Source of the DNA: Pantanalinema sp. GBBB05
Lineage (GTDB): Bacteria > Cyanobacteriota > Cyanobacteriia > Leptolyngbyales > Leptolyngbyaceae
Direction: 5' to 3'
Length of the DNA: 32,324 nucleotides
Assembly: GCA_016743235.1 (NCBI GenBank)
Contig: VRZD01000056.1
Location: 1 to 32,324 of the forward strand
Under the pieces are notes generated by a model. That model searched no databases. It had not been told where the DNA came from and was given only the letters and a program-made list of their open reading frames with translations. A program made the translations under genes and the position numbers. Positions 7,622 to 15,729 of this stretch are shown one piece after another (position 1 is the stretch's first letter; every line of letters starts with the position of its first letter).

Positions 7622-8503
7622 ATGATGTTGAAAACAATCCAGCGTCCTACGACACTTTCTACAAACCAGTTGTCCAATCGCTCACTCATCGAAATGCAAG
7701 ACGGAACCACCCTATTTTTCCAGGATTGGGGCACAGGTAAACCCGTTGTCTTCGTACACGGATGGGTATTGGGAGCTGCAATGTGGGAGTACCAAATGAC
7801 GGCTCTTTCTAGCCAAGGACTGCGTTGCATTGCCTATGACAAACGTGGGTGTGGTCGCTCCAGTCAACCGGGGGATAGCTATGATTTTGATACCCTTGCA
7901 GACGATCTCGCAACCCTGATTGAACAGCTTGACCTTCAGGATGTCACTCTGGTTGCTCACTCAATGGGCGGCGGCGAAATTGCTCGTTACCTGTCGCGTT
8001 ATGGAACCAGTCGAATTGAGCGAACCGTTCTTATTGCAACCATTACGCCTTTTTTGTATCGGACAACCGATAATCCTGATAGGTTCGACCCAAGGAGTTG
8101 TGAGCAAGCGATCGCCTCTCTCCAACAGGATCGCCCTCACTATTTCACGGCAATGGCACCCGGTGTCTTGGGCGATGGCTTATCCAATGGTTCCGTTTCA
8201 CTAGAAATAGCGCAATGGTTGGTGAATGTGGCTCTCCAAGCTTCTCCAAGAGCAGCAATCCAGATGATGCAGGCACAGGCTGAAACGGATTTTCGAGATG
8301 ATATAGCTGCTTTCACCGTACCGACTTTGATTATTCATGGCGATCGCGACATGGGCACACCGATCGCACTCACGGGGCAGAAAACCGCAGATGCAATTTC
8401 TGGTAGCCAACTCAAAGTGTATGAAGGAGCCGCTCATGGATTGTTTGTTACCCACAAAGAACAACTCAATCAAGATCTGTTGACCTTTATTCGAGGCAAA
8501 TGA
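7622..8503 (+). CDS. Alpha/beta hydrolase (non-haem chloroperoxidase-like)
   Basis: A 293-residue alpha/beta hydrolase. The catalytic triad is visible: nucleophile S114 in VAHSMGGGEIARY, acid D243 in IIHGDRDMGTP, and H272 in GAAHGLF. The oxyanion region is VFVHGW at 44-49. The DKRGCGRSSQP and GGGEIARYLSRYG segments are typical of the group annotated as non-haem haloperoxidases/arylesterases. The chosen start, ATG at 7622, has GAGGT a few bases upstream; a longer open frame from 7466 overlaps the divergent regulator and is rejected. It is divergent from the MmyB-type regulator across the palindrome at 7552-7570. Probable target of that regulator; substrate unknown. Confidence 0.9.
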   Translation: MMLKTIQRPTTLSTNQLSNRSLIEMQDGTTLFFQDWGTGKPVVFVHGWVLGAAMWEYQMTALSSQGLRCIAYDKRGCGRSSQPGDSYDFDTLADDLATLIEQLDLQDVTLVAHSMGGGEIARYLSRYGTSRIERTVLIATITPFLYRTTDNPDRFDPRSCEQAIASLQQDRPHYFTAMAPGVLGDGLSNGSVSLEIAQWLVNVALQASPRAAIQMMQAQAETDFRDDIAAFTVPTLIIHGDRDMGTPIALTGQKTADAISGSQLKVYEGAAHGLFVTHKEQLNQDLLTFIRGK

Positions 8504-8593
8504 ACCTTGTTCTCATTACGAAATTTAACCCATTTACAACAAGAAACCGTGCTGAAATCAACTCAAACCTCAACCACCGTTTCATTCGGCTCG

Positions 8594-8914
8594 ATGAAGT
8601 CACTGTATTTGTTATTTGCGATCGCGGGAACCATTGCGCCCTGGTACTGGCTCTTGCAGGATCTATCTGCGTTACTATCCCCTGCTTTATTTTTACAACA
8701 AACCTTTGCTAATGCGATCGCAAGCACATGGGCAACAGATTTGCTCATCTCAGCCGTTGTTTTCTTTTGCTTTGTCTGGATTGAACTCAAACGGTTGAAT
8801 GTCTCTCGTTCCTGGATGATTCTGTATATCGGTTTAACGTTTGGAGTTGGGCTGTGCTGTTCTCTCCCATTTTTTCTATACCACCGAGAACAACTGCTTG
8901 AGCGTCATCTTTAG
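8594..8914 (+). CDS. Small membrane protein, DUF2834-like
   Basis: From the ATG at 8594 the protein has 106 residues and three hydrophobic helices: MKSLYLLFAIAGTIAPWYWL, a segment around DLLISAVVFFCFVWIEL, and one around ILYIGLTFGVGLCCSLPFFL. The order and the GTIAPWY and the FVWIELKRL motifs fit DUF2834, a family of about 110 residues with no known function. The frame is open upstream to 8507, and a GTG at 8549 or TTG at 8507 could extend it. It directly follows the hydrolase gene, so it is probably co-transcribed with it. Its last 4 bases overlap the end of the SLH gene on the other strand. Confidence 0.75.
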   Translation: MKSLYLLFAIAGTIAPWYWLLQDLSALLSPALFLQQTFANAIASTWATDLLISAVVFFCFVWIELKRLNVSRSWMILYIGLTFGVGLCCSLPFFLYHREQLLERHL

Positions 8915-9654
8915 GGCGAGATAGCCGGAACACTCAAGCATCTTACCTCTCGCACGATCGCTGCCGCTGCATAATTCCGTTGAGCCGCTGTATTTGGGGC
9001 AAATTGGGTGCCCGTCTCATTCAAAGGGGTTGCAACCTGCCCTGTATGGCAGTTTCCAGACATCTCCGTAATGGTGGCTCGTGCCCAGTGATTTTGAATG
9101 TCAGAGAAATTGAGTGGAACGGGTTGGGTGTAGGGTCTGCGCCCGTCCCAGTTGCCTCGAAACTCTACCAAATAGCGATCGACTGCTTGCAGCATGACGA
9201 TCAATTCAGCACGGGTCACGGTTTGAGTGGGATGGAATGTTCCATCGGGGTAGCCCCGAACAATCCCCAAATCCTTCAAGTACTGAATTTGGGGAGCACT
9301 CCAACGGGTTTTGTCTACATCTGAGAAAGGATTTGTTGTAATTTGCGTCGGAACAGTTGGTAAGGTTGAGTTGGTAGTTTGCGATTGGTTGGCTAACGGG
9401 ACTTTTCCCATTGCACGAACCACCGTTGACACCAATTGCTCACGGGTTACAGGTGTTTGGGGACGAAAGGTCTGATCCTCAAATCCTGCGACAATTCCCA
9501 ATGTGACAGCTTGCTCAATTTCGTTCGCGTAAATATCCCCTGCGATGTCGCGAAACTGGGTTGTAGAGGTCGACTGAGCGAAAACAGAAAGTTGTACGCT
9601 AACTGCACTCATCAGCAAAATTGAACTGAAAATTGAGCCAAAACGATAGAGCAT
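8911..9654 (-). CDS. Secreted SLH-domain protein
   Basis: A 247-residue exported protein. Residues 1-26 are a signal peptide ending SVFAQ. SLH repeat 1 spans about 33-85 (FRDIAGDIYANEIEQAVTLG, then GFEDQTFRPQTPVTREQ). SLH repeat 2 spans about 110-165 (FSDVDKTRWSAPQIQYLK, then GYPDGTFHPTQTVTRAE). A third, degenerate repeat starts at about 182 with NFSDIQNHWARATI and ends with NTAAQRNYAAAAIVREV. SLH domains bind peptidoglycan-linked polymers and fix proteins to the cell wall; cyanobacterial SLH proteins are often porins, but no porin barrel is present here. A short linker rich in Thr, Ser and Gln separates repeats 1 and 2. It is transcribed alone, convergent with the DUF2834 gene. Confidence 0.9.
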   Translation of the reverse strand: MLYRFGSIFSSILLMSAVSVQLSVFAQSTSTTQFRDIAGDIYANEIEQAVTLGIVAGFEDQTFRPQTPVTREQLVSTVVRAMGKVPLANQSQTTNSTLPTVPTQITTNPFSDVDKTRWSAPQIQYLKDLGIVRGYPDGTFHPTQTVTRAELIVMLQAVDRYLVEFRGNWDGRRPYTQPVPLNFSDIQNHWARATITEMSGNCHTGQVATPLNETGTQFAPNTAAQRNYAAAAIVREVRCLSVPAISP

Positions 9655-9708
9655 AGTTTGAAGGGATGAATATTCTTGGTGTATGCGATCGCACTCGCAG
9701 CTATGAAT

Positions 9709-10392
9709 TCATTTTTTGAATGGTTCCACCAGCGATCGCACTCGCTCTGCATCACCTGGGTTAATCAGGGGCATACCGTGGGCGGGCACGATGACTGGAT
9801 CATCCATCAAAGCCTCCAAGGCTGTCTGAGCCACTGCGTGGACATCTGAGCAAAGCACCTTCAGATACACCCGATTCACCTTGAGTCCAGGTGCACTACC
9901 CGTTGACCAGAACAAAAACTTTGCCAGCCAGTTGTCGGGTAAGGATGTCCAATGACTGACGATTTCATCGAGATACACAACCGGACGTTCTCCCCGTCGA
10001 ACGATTGCAATGGTTCCTCCTTTTTGCGTGCCGGGTACTTCTCGCAATTCCACCTGGGAAGCCGTAAGTTCTGCAAGCGGCAGGAAGGGGCGAAGTTTAT
10101 CCTGATTAATCTGCTTCAGCGCAGTCTCTGGAGCATAGGAAACAGCATTGGGATAACGGGTTTGCCATGCCAAATGACCTAAATCATGACCCGAATGAGG
10201 CGCAATTAAGGCGGTTACCTGACCCTTTGCATCGATCGCTGCAAAATCTGCGTCAGAAATTCCAATGGGTGGGCTAATGATGGCTAGATGATTGCCACCC
10301 AGCACAAAGGCAAATGCATTGGCTTTGTATCCATTAGCAACATACTCATAGACCCATACGTTGCTATTTTCGAGTACTTCTTGCCAAATCAT
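9709..10392 (-). CDS. Metallo-beta-lactamase-fold-like protein with an altered metal motif
   Basis: A 227-residue protein with the general outline of small MBL-fold proteins: an N-terminal strand pair (VWVYEYVANGYKANAFAFVL), LAIISPPIGISDADFAAID, then LIAPHSGHDLGHLAWQTRYP, and a late VIVPAHGMPLINPG that resembles the terminal metal/His motif. The HxHxDH signature is replaced by HSGHDLGH, so zinc binding would be atypical or absent; DUF4336-type relatives in cyanobacteria show a similar loss. RPVVYLDEIVSHWTSLPDN fits the strand that carries the bridging Asp. The function is unknown; a hydrolase or a non-catalytic binding role are both possible. The gene stands alone, upstream of the SLH gene on the same strand with a 54-bp gap. 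Confidence 0.65.
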   Translation of the reverse strand: MIWQEVLENSNVWVYEYVANGYKANAFAFVLGGNHLAIISPPIGISDADFAAIDAKGQVTALIAPHSGHDLGHLAWQTRYPNAVSYAPETALKQINQDKLRPFLPLAELTASQVELREVPGTQKGGTIAIVRRGERPVVYLDEIVSHWTSLPDNWLAKFLFWSTGSAPGLKVNRVYLKVLCSDVHAVAQTALEALMDDPVIVPAHGMPLINPGDAERVRSLVEPFKK

Positions 10393-10842
10393 ACTATTTC
10401 ATCGCCTGTCTAACATAAGCCTTGGTTAAAGTAAATTTCACAAGACTTTCCTCAAATACGAATGGGACTTATGTACACAAGGACTATTTAATCAAATGTC
10501 TACATACAAAGACTCGCATCGCCCGATTGGGTAGATTCACAAAATTTCTAGATTTGAAGGACGATCGCGAACTGTTAATTGCACAAATTAAAGCATTAAG
10601 CATCCTATTTAAGATTGATCCAAGTGTGTTTATTGAGAGGCGATCGTACAATCGCACCACATTCTGGCTAATCCCTCAACTTGAGGTACTATGCAGGATA
10701 TTTCTGCCTACCCGAATTGAGGGGTGATGTGGAAAGCCCGTCTAATCAGCCGTATGAGGGATGTGATGCAGAAACGTTTTGTCTAAAGATAGCTAGACAC
10801 CAAAGACATCGTCAGATGTGCCGTGTGAGGAAAGGAAGAAGT
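10393..10842. other. 450-bp region without a supported gene
   Basis: The longest plus-strand frame (10422-10727, TTG start, 101 codons) has no ribosome binding site and no recognisable motif, so I do not call it a gene. From about 10715 the sequence appears structured. GGTGATGTGGAAAGCCCGTC is followed by AGCCGTATGAGGG, a combination that recalls the end of domain IV and start of domain V of group II introns, though the matching 3' half of domain V is not seen. Two small hairpins follow: TGTCTA/TAGACA around 10780-10799 and CATC-GTCA-GATG around 10807-10818. The region ends in a purine-rich ribosome binding site for the gene at 10843. Confidence 0.35.
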
Positions 10843-11373
10843 ATGGCTAGACTCGTGTTCGGAATGAACCAGTCCCTTGACGGCTACGTCGATCTTGTAG
10901 GTTTTGCGACAAGCCCCCCGCTCTTCCGCCACTTCACTGAGGAGGCTCAGGGGCAGGCGGGCAGTGTGTACGGTCGCAAAATGTATGAGGCCATGCGGTA
11001 CTGGGACGACGATCATCCTGAGTGGGATGCAGAGCAACACGCCTTTGCAGCGGCGTGGCGGAACCAGCCGAAATGGGTCGTCTCGCGCTCGTTGAAGTCG
11101 GTCGGACCCAACGCCAGGCTTGTTCAGGATGATCTTGAGGGCGCGATCCGCGATCTGAAGGCTGAGCGTGAGGGGGAGATCGAAGTTGCTGGTCCAGACT
11201 TGGCGCAAAGCCTTACCGAACTTGGACTGATCGATGAGTATCGCATCTACCTGCACCCCATTGTGCTAGGTCACGGCAAGCCATACTTCGCCGGACCCCG
11301 ACCGCCGCTCCGCCTGATGGCGCATGATCGGATTGGCGAGGATGTACTCAGGTTGACCTACGTTCCGGCTTAA
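10843..11373 (+). CDS. Dihydrofolate reductase/RibD C-terminal-like protein
   Basis: A 176-residue protein of the RibD_C/DHFR-like family: MARLVFGMNQSLDGYVD at the start, YGRKMYEAMRYWDDD, KWVVSRSLKSVGPNA, and the C-terminal YRIYLHPIVLGHGKPYFAG. These are the NADPH-binding and substrate-side signatures of the family, whose stand-alone members are of unknown substrate. GGAAAGGAAGAAG precedes the ATG, fixing the start. It opens a tight run with a hydrolase and a methyltransferase (gaps of 31 and 14 bases). The gene is visibly richer in GC than its left flank and lacks the HIP1 octamer, which suggests recent acquisition, perhaps from a proteobacterium or actinobacterium. Confidence 0.85.
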   Translation: MARLVFGMNQSLDGYVDLVGFATSPPLFRHFTEEAQGQAGSVYGRKMYEAMRYWDDDHPEWDAEQHAFAAAWRNQPKWVVSRSLKSVGPNARLVQDDLEGAIRDLKAEREGEIEVAGPDLAQSLTELGLIDEYRIYLHPIVLGHGKPYFAGPRPPLRLMAHDRIGEDVLRLTYVPA

Positions 11374-11404
11374 TCTCGCGACTCACGTAATGGATTGAAC
11401 GATA

Positions 11405-12334
11405 ATGACCGCAAATATCGACGTTTTTACTGCCTCGCTAGATCATCGCCTCGAACTGGCTCAGACCACGTACCTCGAACGTTGTGCGCCGGGCTATCAG
11501 ACTCGGCGCGTCCAATGGTCGGGTGGCTCGACGCAGGTGATCGAGCTGGGCGAGGGACCTGCACTGCTCCTGGTTCATGGCGGCATGGGTGAAGCACTCC
11601 AGTATGGATCGATTCTGCCGCTGCTTGCCCGACGCTACCGCGTGATTGCGGTGGATCGTCCCGGCAATGGGCTGGCCGACCCATTTGATTATCAAGGAGT
11701 CGATGTGCTCGCCCATGCCCGCCGCTTTCTCGCTGAGCTAATTGATGCTGAAGGGCTTTCCTCTGTGCCTATCGTGGCAAGCTCAATGGGAGGCTTATGG
11801 TCGATCGCTTTCGCCATCGAAAGTCCCGAGCGTGTGCCGCGCCTGGTCTTGCTTGGCGCTCCGGCGGGAATTCGGCGCAAGGTGCCTCTGCAAATGCGCC
11901 TGGGTACGCTGCCCATCTTGAAGACCCTCGTTCGCTCGATGATGCTGAAGCCGACGCGCGACAGCACACTTGCATTCTGGAGTCAGTTGATGGTGGCACA
12001 TCCGGAACGCCTTGAAGTTGAGCTGCTAGACGCCTTGACCGCAAGCCAGGCTCGTAACGCTCCAAGTTGGTTCAGCCTGATTGATAGCACCATTGATGTT
12101 CGCGGAATGAAGCCTGAGCTACTGATCGGCGAGCGATGGAAAAAGCTCTTCGTTCCGACAACTTTAATCCTGGGTGAGAATGACGCTTGGTGCCCTCCAG
12201 AGGAGGGTGAAGCGGTTGCATTGTCTAACCCTCGCGTACAAGTCGTGCGTATCCCAGAGGCAGGTCATGCCGTGTGGTTGGACGCTCCTGGTAGGGTGGT
12301 GGACGCAATCAACGAGTCCCTCACTGAGTTCTGA
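11405..12334 (+). CDS. Alpha/beta hydrolase
   Basis: A 309-residue alpha/beta hydrolase. LLLVHGGMGEA forms the oxyanion region, ASSMGGLWSIAFA the nucleophile elbow, ILGENDAWCPP the acid turn and PEAGHAVWLDAPG the catalytic His. VDRPGNGLADP between strands is typical of esterase/epoxide-hydrolase-like members. A segment of about 80 residues after the elbow (GAPAGIRRKVPLQMRLG onward) is the cap. The start at 11405 lies 31 bases after the DHFR-like stop, consistent with one transcript. Like its left neighbour it is GC-rich and contains no GCGATCGC octamer. Substrate unknown. It shares little with the hydrolase at 7622 beyond the fold motifs. Confidence 0.88.
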   Translation: MTANIDVFTASLDHRLELAQTTYLERCAPGYQTRRVQWSGGSTQVIELGEGPALLLVHGGMGEALQYGSILPLLARRYRVIAVDRPGNGLADPFDYQGVDVLAHARRFLAELIDAEGLSSVPIVASSMGGLWSIAFAIESPERVPRLVLLGAPAGIRRKVPLQMRLGTLPILKTLVRSMMLKPTRDSTLAFWSQLMVAHPERLEVELLDALTASQARNAPSWFSLIDSTIDVRGMKPELLIGERWKKLFVPTTLILGENDAWCPPEEGEAVALSNPRVQVVRIPEAGHAVWLDAPGRVVDAINESLTEF

Positions 12335-12348
12335 AACGAGAAAGCATC

Positions 12349-13206
12349 ATGCATGATCAGCCAGTAGCGGTGCCAGATAACACAGCCGTTCGCACTGCCC
12401 TATGGCGGGCGCTGCACGTAGAAGTCGATTCGCCGCCGCACGTATTTGAAGACGAAGTTGGTTTAAAGCTGGTGGCTCCGGATGAGGGATGGCGCGATCG
12501 CTCAGACATGAGTCCGTTCACGCGACCTTTCCGCGCCTCCATTGTGGCTCGTGCCCGCTTCGTCGAAGATCTGGTTGTGGAACAAGCTGCCCATGGCGTT
12601 GGGCAGTACGTTATCCTTGGAGCGGGTTTGGACACCTTTGCTCAGCGTCGATCGGAGCTTGCTTCCCGCCTGATCGTGTTCGAGATTGATCAGCCGGGTC
12701 CACAGGCATGGAAGCGCCAGCGCCTCATTGATCTCGGTTTTGGCATCCCATCGTTCCTGCGGTTTGTACCTGTCAATTTCGAGGCAGGGGATACGTGGTG
12801 GGAGCGGCTGGAAGCGGCGGGCTTCGACTCCAGCCAACCTGCGATCGTGGCATCTACGGGTGTCAGTATGTACCTAACCAAAGACGCGATCGCCACGACA
12901 CTCCGCCAAGTTGCAGCGATCGCTGCGGGTTCCACACTCGTTATGTCGTTTATGCTCCCGATTGAACTGGTGGAGCCTGAGGTGCGTCTTGGAGTTGAGC
13001 GGGCGGCAGAGGGGGCACGAGCAAACGGTACTCCGTTCATCAGCTTCTTCACGCCAGATGAGATGTTGGAATTGGCGCACAATGCAGGCTTCAGAGAAGT
13101 TCACCACGTATCGGCAGCTATGCTTACTCAACGCTACTTTGCAGAGAGGACAGATGGACTTCGTCCGCCCAATAATTCAGAGGAACTGCTCGTGGCGACG
13201 ACCTAA
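12349..13206 (+). CDS. SAM-dependent methyltransferase, TIGR00027/leucine carboxyl methyltransferase-like
   Basis: A 285-residue class I methyltransferase. FTRPFRASIVARARFVED and the glycine motif YVILGAGLDTFAQR are hallmarks of the TIGR00027/LCM-like group, as are IVFEIDQPGPQAWKRQRL and VASTGVSMYLTKDAI. The group is abundant in actinobacteria, where it modifies small molecules or polyketides; targets are mostly unknown. It starts 14 bases after the hydrolase stop and so closes a likely three-gene operon. Unlike the first two genes it contains three GCGATCGC octamers (near 12496, 12887 and 12917), so the block has either partly adapted to the host or is of mixed origin. Confidence 0.88.
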   Translation: MHDQPVAVPDNTAVRTALWRALHVEVDSPPHVFEDEVGLKLVAPDEGWRDRSDMSPFTRPFRASIVARARFVEDLVVEQAAHGVGQYVILGAGLDTFAQRRSELASRLIVFEIDQPGPQAWKRQRLIDLGFGIPSFLRFVPVNFEAGDTWWERLEAAGFDSSQPAIVASTGVSMYLTKDAIATTLRQVAAIAAGSTLVMSFMLPIELVEPEVRLGVERAAEGARANGTPFISFFTPDEMLELAHNAGFREVHHVSAAMLTQRYFAERTDGLRPPNNSEELLVATT

Positions 13207-13309
13207 GGGGCTAACTATGTTGCAGCAGAACATATCAGCCTTTTTGGTTCAGTTGCAAAGATAGCTACGTCTACTGAATATGATCGTTTGTCGGAACAAT
13301 TATTGATGA

Positions 13310-14218
13310 TCATCGGTATCCAGTCGCATCAGCAGGTTTACCCATTTCTGTTACCTCCTGGATGTAGCGCCAGGCGTCCGGTTGAGAACCATCCAGATCG
13401 GTAAAACCATAGACCTTAGCAAGTTGACCACTGGAAAGCGAATGACCATTCCAATGAGCTACTTCCGGATCGCTAGCGAGATGAGCAACAGCACGTCCAA
13501 CATAACAGGGTGTTTCGGAAATAATGAAGTGAGGTTCTTTGGCTGTAGCATCCTGCCAGTTGGCTTCACTCACTCCGAAATGATCTAACATCATTTCCGA
13601 TCGCAACCAACCTGGAGTCAGGCATACTGCCGTACAGTGATACGGCTTAAGTTCTTGTGCTAGTGCCCACGCCATCCGAATAATTGAATTTTTGGCAATG
13701 TCATAAATCAAAGCTTGCCGATAGTGCTGCTGGTTATAATCCGCTGTTCCATCGGTGAGTTCAACGACTAATCCTCCCGGTTGCTGAATCAGTAGCGGTA
13801 AGGCAAAGTGACTAGTGATGAGGTGAGTCTCGATCGCCAAACTTAACAGGCGTAGTCCCCGCTCCAGATCAACCTCCCAGATGGGTTTATAAAACTCGGC
13901 AAAATGTTCTGCTCCGATGTCATTCACCAGAATATTTAACTGTCCTTGTTCTTGCTCAACCCGCGAGATGAGCGATCGCACCTGTTCTGGGTCTAAATGA
14001 TCCACTTGAACCGCAATGCCCTGTCCACCAGCTTGAGTCACTAACTCTGCGGTTTCCTCGATCGTTTCAGGGCGATCGTAATCTGATCGTTGGGTACGGG
14101 TGCTTCGTCCTGTTACATACACGATCGCTCCAGCTGCACCAAGTTCTATTGCAATGCCTCGCCCTGCTCCACGAGTGCCTCCCGCCACGATCGCCACTTT
14201 ATCTTTTAGTGGTTGCAT
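13310..14218 (-). CDS. Short-chain dehydrogenase/reductase
   Basis: A 302-residue SDR from the Met at 14218 (MQPLKDKVAIVAGG). The Rossmann motif GGTRGAGRG is at 13-21 and a basic residue cluster (GRSTRTQRS) after strand 2 suggests NADP(H). NDIGAEH replaces the NNAG motif. The catalytic pair is Y172 and K176 (LIYDIAKNS), followed by TPGWLRSEMM. The protein is longer than a classical 250-residue SDR because of a C-terminal addition ending PDAWRYIQEVTEMGKPADATGYR-like sequence. The open frame runs 21 codons further upstream but the Met at 14218 matches the family start. It is divergent from a YafY/WYL regulator, and the 110-bp gap holds an inverted repeat, so control by that regulator is likely. 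Confidence 0.88.
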   Translation of the reverse strand: MQPLKDKVAIVAGGTRGAGRGIAIELGAAGAIVYVTGRSTRTQRSDYDRPETIEETAELVTQAGGQGIAVQVDHLDPEQVRSLISRVEQEQGQLNILVNDIGAEHFAEFYKPIWEVDLERGLRLLSLAIETHLITSHFALPLLIQQPGGLVVELTDGTADYNQQHYRQALIYDIAKNSIIRMAWALAQELKPYHCTAVCLTPGWLRSEMMLDHFGVSEANWQDATAKEPHFIISETPCYVGRAVAHLASDPEVAHWNGHSLSSGQLAKVYGFTDLDGSQPDAWRYIQEVTEMGKPADATGYR

Positions 14219-14264
14219 AATTGATTTCTTCCAATGGTCATACTCACAGCATAAGGTTGACTTC

Positions 14265-14281
14265 ATGACACCCCCTGTCAT
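14265..14281. promoter_or_regulatory. Candidate operator for the YafY-type regulator
   Basis: ATGACA (14265-14270), CCCCC, TGTCAT (14276-14281) is a perfect 6-bp dyad with a 5-base spacer. It lies 47 bases upstream of the SDR start at 14218 and 48 bases upstream of the regulator start at 14329, the position expected for shared control. Binding is inferred from position and symmetry. Confidence 0.6.
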
Positions 14282-14328
14282 ATTTCAGCGGTAGTGTAGA
14301 AGAAGTTGCGAGGATTCTAGAAATCGTT

Positions 14329-15291
14329 ATGCGTGCCGATCGCCTCCTCTCCATCCTGATGCTGTTGCAGGTTCATACTCGGTTAACCACACGCGAACTG
14401 GCAGAACGACTGGAAGTGTCTGAGCGTACCATTCACCGCGATATGGATGCTCTCAGCAGTGCAGGAGTTCCGGTGGTGGCAGAACGGGGGAAGGGTGGTG
14501 GCTGGGGGTTGCTGGAGCAGTATCAAACTACCCTGACCGGACTCAACCTGGCAGAGATTCAGGCGTTATTTGTGCCAAAACCAACTCATCTGTTAGCGGA
14601 TTTAGGGTGGGGTCAGGCGTTTGAAGCCGCATTACTCAAGCTTCTGGCATCTTTACCTGCCGCCAATCGTCAGCAAGCGGAATTGGTGAGCCAACGCATT
14701 CATGTTGACCCCACCGGATGGCAGCACTGGGATGAAGAGATGGCAGCATTCCCGGTGTTGCAAGCCGCCATTTGGCAGGAACGGCAAGTTTTGTTGAGCT
14801 ATGAACGCGGCAACGGTCAGCGAATTGAACGATTGGTTAATCCGTTGGGATTAGTTGCCAAAGGGAGCGTTTGGTATCTGGTCGCAGCCGTGGAGGAAGA
14901 CGTACGTTCTTACCGCATTTCACGAGTGCAGAATGCAGTGCTAGTGGATTCTCATTGTGTTCGTCCAGTTGGGTTCAACTTAGCCGACTATTGGCAGCGA
15001 TCGATGGTGGAGTTCAAAGCGAATCTGCCTTACTATGGCATAACGGTGCGGGTTGCTCCAGAGGCAATGCCCTGGTTACGATATGCGGGATATTTTGCTC
15101 GCATCGAACAGATTCATCCACCGGATGCTGATGGCTGGATTCCGATTACGCTGCGGTTTGATGTCGAGAAAGCCGCTTGTGCCTATGTGTTGAGCTTTGG
15201 CACACAAATGGAAGTGATTGAACCTTTAGAGTTACGCGATCGCGTTGTAGAAGCGGCAAAGGAGGTGATCACACTGTATACCGGACGCTAA
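14329..15291 (+). CDS. YafY-family transcriptional regulator (HTH + WYL)
   Basis: A 320-residue regulator. Residues 1-60 are a DeoR/HTH_11-type winged helix (MRADRLLSILMLLQ, LTTRELAERLEVSERTIHRD, GVPVVAERGKGGGWGL). Residues about 140-235 are a WYL domain, with the name-giving triad in KGSVWYLVAAVEEDVRSYR and the RISRVQNAVL end, and a C-terminal WCX-like region follows (ITLRFDVEKAACAYVLSFG). WYL domains sense small ligands or nucleic acid. Genomic pairing of YafY regulators with a divergent oxidoreductase is common and is seen here with the SDR gene. The dyad at 14265-14281 is its probable binding site. Confidence 0.9.
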   Translation: MRADRLLSILMLLQVHTRLTTRELAERLEVSERTIHRDMDALSSAGVPVVAERGKGGGWGLLEQYQTTLTGLNLAEIQALFVPKPTHLLADLGWGQAFEAALLKLLASLPAANRQQAELVSQRIHVDPTGWQHWDEEMAAFPVLQAAIWQERQVLLSYERGNGQRIERLVNPLGLVAKGSVWYLVAAVEEDVRSYRISRVQNAVLVDSHCVRPVGFNLADYWQRSMVEFKANLPYYGITVRVAPEAMPWLRYAGYFARIEQIHPPDADGWIPITLRFDVEKAACAYVLSFGTQMEVIEPLELRDRVVEAAKEVITLYTGR

Positions 15292-15324
15292 ATGGATGAG
15301 TTTAGACATCCACACTATCCCCTC

Positions 15325-15729
15325 CTACAAATGCCTGGTTTCTGATGGAGGGAATTGCCAATTGTTGTTACGCCCATCACTATAGTGAACAGGAATTGTT
15401 GCAAACTCTTCATCACTCACATTATCCAGACAAGCAATATTGACTGAATAAAACGCTCCACCAATTTCATCTAGATACCCACGTCCAAAGGGTCTTGTAC
15501 CGCAGTGTTTACAAAACAGATGATGAACACTCTGGGAGCCAAATTGATAATCACTCAGATCGGCTTCACCCGATAATTGACGAAATGCATCAGGTTTGAC
15601 GATGACCATCCATAATCTGTTTTTGGCGCAGATTGAACAATTACATCGACCTGTACCTGCACTTAAGTCAATATCGGCTTCAAAGCAAACTTTACCACAG
15701 TGACAACTCCCTTGATAGGTCTTATTCAT
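15325..15729 (-). CDS. GFA-family zinc protein (second copy)
   Basis: A 134-residue GFA protein. Ligands: C9 and C11 (GSCHCGKVC), C29, C31 and C34 (RCNCSICAKN), C73 and C76 (FCKHCGTRPFG). An additional cysteine at 15 is present. It resembles the subgroup in which the third block reads CxxCG-TRPFGRG, different from the gene at 6235, so these are paralogues of separate origin rather than a recent duplication. It converges on the YafY gene with 33 bases between the stops. Substrate unknown; a thiol-adduct or formaldehyde-related role is only by family analogy. About 250 bp without a gene lie upstream before the next plus-strand gene. Confidence 0.9.
   Translation of the reverse strand: MNKTYQGSCHCGKVCFEADIDLSAGTGRCNCSICAKNRLWMVIVKPDAFRQLSGEADLSDYQFGSQSVHHLFCKHCGTRPFGRGYLDEIGGAFYSVNIACLDNVSDEEFATIPVHYSDGRNNNWQFPPSETRHL

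Noticed and set aside
10422..10727. 101-codon plus-strand frame with a TTG start
   Set aside because: No ribosome binding site, no recognisable motif and a composition like non-coding DNA. It is described under the gap entry instead.
13295..13325. Palindrome GATGATCATC at the SDR gene end
   Set aside because: Too short and without a T-run to be a terminator, and partly in coding sequence; likely chance.
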